Shown piece after piece: positions 1-5,862 of a DNA stretch of 8,622 nt; positions within the stretch are counted from its first letter, which is position 1, and every line of letters starts with the position of its first letter. The notes below the pieces were generated by a model. The model was not told the origin of the DNA and did no database searches. It worked only from the letters and a program-made list of their open reading frames with translations. Location: positions 1-8,622 of the forward strand of contig JACDBS010000155.1 of NCBI GenBank assembly GCA_013694795.1. Reading direction: 5' to 3'. The stretch is from Chloroflexota bacterium. GTDB lineage: Bacteria > Chloroflexota > Limnocylindria > QHBO01. The position numbers and the translations under genes were made by a program.

Positions 1-975
1 CCGCGCCTCGACGAGCGCGAGTTCGAGCGTCTGAAGGCGGAGCGCCTCAACGACATCCTCCAGGCGCGCTCCGATCCCGGCCGCCTCGCGGACGAGAGCT
101 TCCTGCGCGAGGTGTACGCCGCCGACATGCCGTACGGCCGCCTCTCCGCAGGAACGCCCGAGAGCGTCGGCGCCCTCGATGTGGCCGCGGCACGAAACTT
201 TCATGCCAGCCGGTACGCACCCAAGATCGCCGATATCGTCATCGCCGGCGCCATCGAGTCCGACGCGGCGCTGGCCGAGGTCGAGCGCCACCTGGGCGAA
301 TGGAGCGGCAATGGCACGGGTCATCGGACCTTCGAGCCTCGCCAGCGCAGCGGGCGCCGGGTCGTCCTGGTGGATCGGCCCGGCTCCGTGCAGAGCGAGC
401 TGCGGGTGGGCCATCTCGGCATCGATCGCCATCACCCGCGCTACTTTCCGGCCCTCGTCATGGCCGCGCTGCTCGGCGGAGTCTTCAGCAGCCGCCTCAA
501 CCTGCGGCTGCGGGAGGAGCTCGGATACACCTACAGCGCGCGGTGCTCCTTCGATGCGCGCCGTGCGCTCGGACCATTCACTGCGACCGCGGCGGTGCAG
601 ACCGAGGTCACGGTCGATGCCATTCGGGAGCTACTGGGCCAGCTGGAGCGTATGCGCGTCGAGGCACCCGTGCCCGACGAGCTGGCAGAGGTCCGCGACT
701 TCCTGGTTGGCATCTTCCCGCTGCGCTTCGAGACGACCACCGGCATCGCGACGGCCATCGAGCCCCTGGCGGTGTACGACCTGCCCGACGACTATTGGCA
801 CACCTATCGCTCGCGGCTGGAGACGGTCACCGCCGACGACGTGCTTGGCGCCGCGCGCGAGCTGGTTCGTCCCGACGAGGCTCTCATCCTCCTCACCGGC
901 GATGCCGCGCTTCTTCGCGATGACCTGGCGGCGGCTGACCTCGGCCCGCTCGAGGTCGTCCCAGCCCAGGCATGA
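1..975 (+). CDS. M16 family zinc peptidase (insulinase/processing-peptidase type), C-terminal part; 5' end outside window
   Basis: The reading frame is open from base 1 (CCG, Pro) to a TGA at 973-975, giving 324 residues that continue an upstream gene. The visible part matches the C-terminal portion of M16B peptidases. It has a helical stretch (about residues 1-60), then a beta strand of the type IADIVIAGAI that opens the second M16 domain, a VVLVDRPGSVQSEL segment, and the family hallmark SSRLNLRLREELGYTYSA (about residues 164-180). In M16 enzymes the Arg and Tyr of that hallmark help bind substrate. The zinc motif HxxEH belongs to the N-terminal half and is not in the window, so it cannot be said whether this is a catalytic subunit or an inactive partner. 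Full-length M16B proteins are about 420-450 residues, so roughly 100-120 are missing. The gene converges on the minus-strand aminotransferase with a 64-bp gap. Family assignment is firm; the substrate is unknown. Confidence 0.88.
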   Translation, partial: PRLDEREFERLKAERLNDILQARSDPGRLADESFLREVYAADMPYGRLSAGTPESVGALDVAAARNFHASRYAPKIADIVIAGAIESDAALAEVERHLGEWSGNGTGHRTFEPRQRSGRRVVLVDRPGSVQSELRVGHLGIDRHHPRYFPALVMAALLGGVFSSRLNLRLREELGYTYSARCSFDARRALGPFTATAAVQTEVTVDAIRELLGQLERMRVEAPVPDELAEVRDFLVGIFPLRFETTTGIATAIEPLAVYDLPDDYWHTYRSRLETVTADDVLGAARELVRPDEALILLTGDAALLRDDLAAADLGPLEVVPAQA

Positions 976-981
976 CCTGGG
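965..981 (+). terminator. Possible terminator hairpin over the stop codon of the M16 gene
   Basis: A perfect 6-bp inverted repeat, CCCAGG (965-970) and CCTGGG (976-981), flanks a 5-nt loop that contains the TGA stop codon. It sits at the end of the plus-strand gene, where a terminator would be expected. No T-run follows, so it is not a canonical intrinsic terminator. It could be chance in GC-rich DNA. Confidence 0.25.
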
Positions 982-1002
982 TCGCCTGTTCCTCGGCAGG
1001 TG

Positions 1003-1031
1003 CCAACCACGATCGGCCATAAGCCGGTTGG
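1003..1031. terminator. Inverted repeat in the convergent intergenic gap, possible bidirectional terminator
   Basis: CCAACC (1003-1008) pairs with GGTTGG (1026-1031). Inside it, GGC (1015-1017) and GCC (1023-1025) can extend the stem around a CATAA loop, with a 6-nt one-sided bulge. The repeat lies between the ends of two convergent genes, 28 bp past the M16 stop and 9 bp past the aminotransferase stop. No strong T-run follows on either strand, so a termination role is inferred from position and symmetry only. Confidence 0.3.
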
Positions 1032-1039
1032 AAAGGTCC

Positions 1040-2152
1040 CTAGCCGAGCATCTGGCGCAGCGCCGCGATGAGGAGGGCGTTCTCGTCGCTGGCGCGGGCG
1101 GTCGCGCGCAGCCAGCCCGCCATCGGTCCGGCGGGGTATTCGCGCAGCACGAGGCCGCGCTTCAGCAGCGCGCCGGCGAGCGCGGCCGCGTCCGGCGGGC
1201 GGAAGGTGACGAAGTTGCCCAGGCCGTCGAGCACCTCGCAGCCCTGCTCGCGCAACGCGTCGGCCAGGCGTCGCTGCTCGAGCATGATGGCCACGTGGCG
1301 GACGGTCGCGGCTTCGTGATCGGCCAGGGCGCCCAGTGCGAGCGCCTGGGTGGCAAGGCTCACCGACAGCGGCAGGCGCAGGGCGTCGAAGCGCTGCGCC
1401 AGTCCTTCGGGGACGACCAGGTAGCCGATCCGCGCGCCGGCAAGCCCGTATGCCTTGGCCAGCGAGCGCAGGACGACGACGTTGTCGAGATCGTCCATGA
1501 GCGGAATCGCATCGACGTCGAGGGCGCCGGAAGCGACCGCGAACTCCAGGTACACCTGGTCGACCGCGACAACGGCCTCGAGCCCGCTCGCAAGCTCCCG
1601 CAGCTCGGAGAGCGAATAGGCATCACCGGTGGGATTGTTCGGCGAGCAGACCCACACCAGGCGCGCGCCGTCCGACTCGGCTGGGCGGCGGATCGCCGAT
1701 GGCGGCTGACGCCGGGATGGGTGCTCCCGCGTGATGGTGGTGACCGAGGCGCCGGCCAGACCGGCCTCCACCGCGAACATCGGGAAGGTCGGCGCGGGAA
1801 TGACGACGGCGTCTCCCGGCCCGACAACGGCAGCCGTCACGAGGCGAATCAGCTCATCAGCTCCGGCGCCGGGAATCACGCGGTGCGGCGGGACCCCGAT
1901 GGTCGAGCCGATCGCCGCCCGCAGCCGCCTGTAGCCGAGGTCGCCGTACTCCACCGCCTCGGCGGGATCCCAAGAACGCCAGGCCTCGACCGTCGCCGGC
2001 AGCGGCCCCCCGCCGAGCGTGTTCATGTCGAAGCGGATGATCCGGTCCTCGGTGAGCCCGACCGATGCCGCCAGCCCCGCGTCGGATGGCTCGAGCGGGT
2101 ATGGCTGGATCGGTCCACGAAGCCGCAGGAGCCGATGCGGATCGCGTCTCAC
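1040..2152 (-). CDS. HisC-type pyridoxal-phosphate aminotransferase (class I/II fold)
   Basis: This 370-residue fold-type I PLP enzyme most resembles histidinol-phosphate aminotransferases. Visible hallmarks are a GAGADELI loop for the PLP phosphate (95-102, like GNGSDE in HisC), SPNNPTG with the cofactor-contacting Asn (170-176), VAVDQVYLEF with Asp198 and Tyr201, and the Schiff-base lysine Lys233 in SLAKAYGLAGARIGY with phosphate-binding Arg241. The substrate-carboxylate arginine is probably Arg349 (GWLRATA). Length is normal for the family. The usual HisC N-terminal NENPYGPS is replaced by NTLGGGPLP (44-52), so the exact substrate is uncertain. A CobD-like or other aminotransferase role is possible. 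The start is GTG at 2152-2150, whose last two bases plus the next form the TGA stop of the upstream kinase (GTGA overlap). No clear Shine-Dalgarno precedes it, which fits translational coupling. Stop is TAG. No other histidine-biosynthesis gene is present. Confidence 0.87.
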   Translation of the reverse strand: MRRDPHRLLRLRGPIQPYPLEPSDAGLAASVGLTEDRIIRFDMNTLGGGPLPATVEAWRSWDPAEAVEYGDLGYRRLRAAIGSTIGVPPHRVIPGAGADELIRLVTAAVVGPGDAVVIPAPTFPMFAVEAGLAGASVTTITREHPSRRQPPSAIRRPAESDGARLVWVCSPNNPTGDAYSLSELRELASGLEAVVAVDQVYLEFAVASGALDVDAIPLMDDLDNVVVLRSLAKAYGLAGARIGYLVVPEGLAQRFDALRLPLSVSLATQALALGALADHEAATVRHVAIMLEQRRLADALREQGCEVLDGLGNFVTFRPPDAAALAGALLKRGLVLREYPAGPMAGWLRATARASDENALLIAALRQMLG

Positions 2153-3648
2153 GGGGCTGCGGCCGGCCAGCGAAGCGTGAAGACGGCCCCCGGGCGCCGC
2201 CGTTCCAGCTGGACCGATCCGCCCATCGCATTCATCGACGCGCGGACCAGGTAGAGCCCCAACCCCAGCCCGCGCCCGACGGCGACGCGTTCGAGGAAGA
2301 GGCGGTCGGCGAGCTCGTCGGCGATACCGGGGCCCTGGTCGATGACGCGGAGCTTCACCATCTCGCCGGCCTCGACCTCCACCTGGATCGGTGCCCCCGG
2401 CGACGAGTAGCGGTCCGCATTGGTGAGTAGGTTGGTGATCGCCTGCTCCGACAGCGCCCTGTCGCCAACGACGACGACACCCGAGGGCATGTCCAGGATG
2501 ACCTCGCGCACGGAGCCGCGAGTGCGCAGCCGCTCAATGGCTTTGCCAAGCGCCGGGGCAAGGTCGAACGGCTCTCGCGTGGCGTTGACGTGGCCCGTAT
2601 CGGCGCGCGAGTAGAGCTCTAGCCGCTCCAGGATGCCGATGGCGGCATCTACCGACTCCAGCGCCCGCGCGCCATGGCTGGCCGCGCGCTTCGGGAGATT
2701 GGGGTCTCGCTGCGCCAGCTCGGTTCGCGCCTTCGCCACCGCGAGCGGGTTGCGCAGCTCGTGCGCAACGAAGCTGGCAAAGCGGGACAGGCGCCGACGC
2801 TCGTCCTCCTCCTTGCCGACGTCACGCAGCAGGAGCACCGCGCCGCCGCCCGGGATGGGGGTGCCTTCGACGTCGACCATCACGTCGCGTCCGGACATCG
2901 GGATGCGCAGGATGTGTCGCCGCCGGATCGTCTCCGACTGTGCAACGACCTGCGGCCAGTGTTCCCGATCGAGGGTGAGGCCGTGCTCGTCGCGCGGCTC
3001 GGTCGTGCGTCCCCACTCCTCCAGGGGCATCTCGACAAAGCTGCGCCCGAAGAGACGCAGCGCCGCGCGGTTGCCGTATGTTCCCCGGAGTCCGTCGTCG
3101 TACACGATCAACGGCTCCGGTATGGCCTCGGCCACCTCCTCCAGCCTCGCCCGCTCTCGTTCGGCCGTGGCCAGCGCGAGCGTGACCTCCTGGCGCGCGA
3201 GCTCGAGGTTGGTCCGTTCTCCGTCAGCCTCCCGGTGCGCGAAGAGGGCACTGTCGCGCGCCTCGATGGCGGTGGCGCGAAACCGCTCCGCGCGCCGAAG
3301 CAGGACGATGATGACGGGCGCGGCGATGCCGAACGAGACAAGTCCCAGGAGATCCCCCGCCTGCGGGCCTGGAATGCCTCCGAATGCCGTCAGGCCGATG
3401 AGAGTTCCGAGTGACAGGACGAATGCGACGACCGCCGCGAACCACCCCAGGAGCAGCCCGACAACGCTGACCGCGAGCAGCGGCAGATTGCTGATGAAGA
3501 GCTGCTCCTCACCGAAGGCGGCAGCCAGCCCCGCGCTGAGCAGGACGCCCGCGAGGCCGATGATGCCGCCCAGGACGGCCCGCGCAGATCCAGGCAACAT
3601 CACGATCCGGCGGATGAGCGGCATCCGTCGTCCGGGCTTGGGCTCCAT
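2149..3648 (-). CDS. Membrane-bound sensor histidine kinase, orphan
   Basis: A 499-residue inner-membrane kinase that probably autophosphorylates on His296 and passes phosphate to a response regulator not found here. The N-terminus has about four hydrophobic segments (roughly 22-45, 53-70, 71-90, 99-117) with very short loops, like the four-helix KdpD-type membrane module, and no large extracellular sensor domain. A charged, Ala/Glu/Arg-rich coiled coil follows (about 118-172), then a PAS-like region (about 173-277, starting EAIPEPLIVYDDG). The HisKA H-box is FVAHELRNPLAVAKA (His296). The ATPase domain shows the N-box EQAITNLLTNADRY (Asn406, Asn410), the G1 box VIDQGPGIAD (436-444) and the G2 box GRGLGLGLYLV (458-468). 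All catalytic motifs look intact. The ATG at 3648-3646 is 4 bp after the J-domain gene's stop. An AGGAG lies only 1 nt before it, too close to be a standard ribosome site, so Met9 or Met17 are alternative starts. The end overlaps the aminotransferase start. The signal sensed is unknown. Confidence 0.92.
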   Translation of the reverse strand: MEPKPGRRMPLIRRIVMLPGSARAVLGGIIGLAGVLLSAGLAAAFGEEQLFISNLPLLAVSVVGLLLGWFAAVVAFVLSLGTLIGLTAFGGIPGPQAGDLLGLVSFGIAAPVIIVLLRRAERFRATAIEARDSALFAHREADGERTNLELARQEVTLALATAERERARLEEVAEAIPEPLIVYDDGLRGTYGNRAALRLFGRSFVEMPLEEWGRTTEPRDEHGLTLDREHWPQVVAQSETIRRRHILRIPMSGRDVMVDVEGTPIPGGGAVLLLRDVGKEEDERRRLSRFASFVAHELRNPLAVAKARTELAQRDPNLPKRAASHGARALESVDAAIGILERLELYSRADTGHVNATREPFDLAPALGKAIERLRTRGSVREVILDMPSGVVVVGDRALSEQAITNLLTNADRYSSPGAPIQVEVEAGEMVKLRVIDQGPGIADELADRLFLERVAVGRGLGLGLYLVRASMNAMGGSVQLERRRPGAVFTLRWPAAAP

Positions 3649-3652
3649 GCTC

Positions 3653-4813
3653 CTACGCTAGCAGGTCGGCCTCGAGCGGCTCCTTCCGGCGATCACGACG
3701 TCGGGCACGCGCCAGCCGCTCGCGGGCGGCCGAGATGCGGCGCCACGGGCCGTGGACGCGACGCGGGTCGAGCGCCGCCGGACGATCGCCGCGCGCGATC
3801 TCGGCCAGCAGCGTCGAGGCACGGTCGAGCTGCCCGGCCTCGGTCAGCACCTGGACGAGGCTGAACCAGCGGCCCGGCTCCGTAACGGGCACGGCCATGA
3901 CGCGCTCCACCAGCTCGACCGCGCGCCCCACGTTCTTGACGCGCCGATGCGCCACGATGGCGACACGGTAGTCGGTGAAGCTTGGCTCGAGGCCCAGCGA
4001 CTCGAGGAAGTTCAGGAGCAGCTCGGCGTTCTCGGCACGCTGCAGCGCGGGCCCGCGCCGCACATGCTGGTCACGGTACTCGCCCAGCAGGATGCGCAGC
4101 TCACGCTCGGCCCAACGCCCCTGCGGACTGCCCGGCCCGTGACGCTCACCGATGCCGGCCACGATCATGGCGCCCCGCAGCTCCTCGCCGGCGGTGATGT
4201 AGGCCTCGCGCAGCCCGGTATCCACGATCTCGGCCAGGGGCGGGTCCTGGGCCACCATGCGCTCGATGGTGCCCAGCCAATCGTCGATCCGACCATGCTC
4301 CGCGTAGTGGCGGGCGGCGTATCGCAGCCAATAGCGCTCGGTGTGCTCGCGCCAGTCCTTCCCGGCGATGTGGTTCTCGACGATCCAGCGCTCCTGCGCC
4401 ACCGGTCCCGCCATGAAGATCTCGGCCGGCACCCGGAAGCCGGCCACGGAACGCCACTGTGGCTGGTGCCAGGGGCTCGGCTCGCCCGGCTCGACACGCG
4501 TCCTTGTTCGCGGGTGGGTGCCCCGCCTCGCCTCCCCCTCATCCAGCGGCCAGTCCAACGTTGCCGCGCGGCCGGCTTCCAGGGCATGGTCGTAGTGCAG
4601 GCGCCGCACCGGATCGCGCAGCTCGGCCCACGCGCGGTTGAGGATCGAGGTGCGCCGCGTGGCGACGTCCGAGGAAGGTGCGCGATCGGGGTGATGGCGC
4701 AGGACGGCCTCGCGAAAGGCGACGCGCAGGCGGTCACCCGAGGCGGACGGCTCGGTGCCGAGGACCTCGTAGTAGTCGCGCGCTTCGCTGCGGGTCGCAC
4801 TGGTGGCGGGCAT
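3653..4813 (-). CDS. J-domain (DnaJ-like) protein with uncharacterised helical C-terminal region
   Basis: This 386-residue protein has an N-terminal J domain (about residues 13-77): DYYEVLG, a helix II with the Hsp70-activating HPD tripeptide at 41-43 (LRHHPDRAP), and a final helix ending DPVRRLHYDHAL. It should therefore stimulate a DnaK/Hsp70 ATPase. It lacks the Gly/Phe linker, the CxxCxGxG zinc fingers and the C-terminal substrate domains of true DnaJ, so it is a class C type J-protein. Residues 110-260 are Trp/Tyr- and charge-rich and not recognised. Residues about 280-345 look like TPR-type helical pairs (VGRAVELVERVMA, LDRASTLLAEIA). The C-terminal tail (355-386) is strongly basic. There is no signal peptide or membrane segment, so it is presumably cytosolic. 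It is the first gene of the minus-strand cluster, 4 bp before the histidine kinase. The ATG at 4813-4811 has no Shine-Dalgarno but a TAGACT box 7 nt upstream, which suggests a leaderless transcript. The client is unknown. Confidence 0.85.
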   Translation of the reverse strand: MPATSATRSEARDYYEVLGTEPSASGDRLRVAFREAVLRHHPDRAPSSDVATRRTSILNRAWAELRDPVRRLHYDHALEAGRAATLDWPLDEGEARRGTHPRTRTRVEPGEPSPWHQPQWRSVAGFRVPAEIFMAGPVAQERWIVENHIAGKDWREHTERYWLRYAARHYAEHGRIDDWLGTIERMVAQDPPLAEIVDTGLREAYITAGEELRGAMIVAGIGERHGPGSPQGRWAERELRILLGEYRDQHVRRGPALQRAENAELLLNFLESLGLEPSFTDYRVAIVAHRRVKNVGRAVELVERVMAVPVTEPGRWFSLVQVLTEAGQLDRASTLLAEIARGDRPAALDPRRVHGPWRRISAARERLARARRRDRRKEPLEADLLA

Positions 4814-4820
4814 CCGATCG

Positions 4821-4826
4821 AGTCTA
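4821..4826 (-). promoter_or_regulatory. Candidate -10 box (TAGACT) for a leaderless transcript of the J-domain gene cluster
   Basis: On the minus strand TAGACT fits the TAnnnT -10 consensus. Seven nucleotides (4820-4814) separate it from the ATG of the J-domain gene, so transcription would begin at or next to the A of the start codon. No convincing -35 hexamer is seen. The start has no Shine-Dalgarno sequence, which supports a leaderless mode. This is inferred from spacing and from the mirror-image box for cphB. Confidence 0.45.
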
Positions 4827-4856
4827 GCGCCGCACTCCGGTGGCTCATCGGTTCGC

Positions 4857-4862
4857 TATGCT
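4857..4862 (+). promoter_or_regulatory. Candidate -10 box (TATGCT) for a leaderless cphB-cphA transcript
   Basis: TATGCT matches four of the six bases of the TATAAT consensus. It is followed by 7 nt (4863-4869) and then the ATG at 4870, so the expected transcript start falls on the start codon. There is no Shine-Dalgarno sequence before this ATG and no recognisable -35 element. If the box is real it rules out the upstream GTG (4840) and ATG (4858) as starts for this transcript, because both would lie outside the mRNA or inside the promoter. Confidence 0.45.
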
Positions 4863-4869
4863 GCGTCCC

Positions 4870-5862
4870 ATGCCTGCGACGCCCACGCCCGGCCAGGCCC
4901 GGGCAGGCCATCTCCTGATCATCGGTGGGGCCGAGGACAAGCTCCGCCAGCGCCAGATCCTGGCACGCTTCGTTGCGCTGGCCGGTGGCACCGATGCGCG
5001 CGTCGTGGTCATCTCGACCGCCTCCTCCCTGGGCGACGAGGCAACGGACCTGTACAAGTCCCTCTTCCGCCAGATGGGCATCGCCGACGTGCGCGGCATG
5101 CGTCCGCTGGTGCGCGAGGATGCGAATGACCGGCGCCTGGTCGGCGCGCTCGACGACGCGACCGCCATCTTCATGACCGGCGGCAACCAGTTGCGCCTGT
5201 CAAGCGTGATCGGCGGCACCCTGCTGGGCAGGGAGCTCATCGAGCGCCATCGCCATGGCGCCATCGTCGCCGGCACCAGCGCGGGGGCGTCCGCCATCGC
5301 CAGCCACATGGTCGCCTTCGGCACCAGCGGCGCCACGCCGAAGCAGCGCATGACCCAGATGAGCGCCGGCCTGGGGCTGCTCCCCGGCGTCCTGATCGAC
5401 CAGCACTTTGACCAGCGCAACCGCATCGGACGTCTCCTGGCCCTGGTGGCGCAGTCGCCGGCGCTGCTCGGCATCGGCATCGACGAGGACACCGCGGCGC
5501 TCGTCAGTCCGAAGGGCGTGCTGGAGGTGCTCGGCAAGGGTTCCGTGACGATCCTCGACCCCGCCCACATTCAGACCGATGCGTACGAGGTCAAGCGCCA
5601 CCGGCCGATCATGGTCTCCGGGGTCACGCTCCACTCGCTGCCGTCCGGCTACCGCTTCGACATCGCCCGGCGGCGCCTGATGGCGCCCCTTCGCCCGGTG
5701 AGCGCCACCGACCGCGAGCTCGCCAGCCTCCAGGCCGCGACCAATCGGACGCGTCGCCTCATTCGCAGCATCGCCGCTGAGGGTGCCGATGACACCGCCC
5801 CCGAGCGCGCGCGCCGCCGCGCCCTCCGCGCACGGCGCATGGACGAGCAGGCCAGCGAGTGA
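4870..5862 (+). CDS. cphB: Cyanophycinase (peptidase family S51)
   Basis: Cyanophycinase is a cytosolic serine exopeptidase that cuts cyanophycin into beta-Asp-Arg dipeptides, which a separate isoaspartyl dipeptidase (not seen here) splits. From the ATG at 4870 the protein has 330 residues. It opens with HLLIIGGAEDK (14-24) and carries MTGGNQ (Gln107). The nucleophile Ser137 is in GTSAGASA, His179 in IDQHFDQRNRIGR, and Glu206 in GIGIDEDTA. As recalled, the Synechocystis enzyme triad is Ser132/His174/Glu201, so all three are shifted by exactly 5. The substrate-pocket arginines (178, 180, 183 there) correspond to Arg183, Arg185 and Arg188. The catalytic domain ends near residue 275. About 55 further residues form an Arg-rich extension absent from the 271-residue Synechocystis enzyme. 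There is no signal peptide, so it is intracellular. Start choice rests on the TATGCT box and the family N-terminus; GTG 4840 and ATG 4858 are alternatives. It overlaps cphA by GTGA. Confidence 0.95.
   Translation: MPATPTPGQARAGHLLIIGGAEDKLRQRQILARFVALAGGTDARVVVISTASSLGDEATDLYKSLFRQMGIADVRGMRPLVREDANDRRLVGALDDATAIFMTGGNQLRLSSVIGGTLLGRELIERHRHGAIVAGTSAGASAIASHMVAFGTSGATPKQRMTQMSAGLGLLPGVLIDQHFDQRNRIGRLLALVAQSPALLGIGIDEDTAALVSPKGVLEVLGKGSVTILDPAHIQTDAYEVKRHRPIMVSGVTLHSLPSGYRFDIARRRLMAPLRPVSATDRELASLQAATNRTRRLIRSIAAEGADDTAPERARRRALRARRMDEQASE

Noticed and set aside
179..2254. 691-codon plus-strand open frame
   Set aside because: It runs out of frame through the M16 peptidase and antisense through the aminotransferase, both of which have clear family motifs. 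Its Ser/Arg/Pro/Trp-rich translation looks like a shadow.
4840..4869. Upstream starts for cphB (GTG 4840, ATG 4858)
   Set aside because: They add ten residues with no family similarity, and they overlap the proposed -10 box and its upstream promoter region. ATG 4870 gives a normal family N-terminus. Not excluded without transcript mapping.
2633..4918. Long plus-strand frames (2633-3661 and 3752-4918) opposite the kinase and J-domain genes
   Set aside because: They are antisense to genes with intact catalytic motifs and show low-complexity Ser/Arg/Ala composition without domains.
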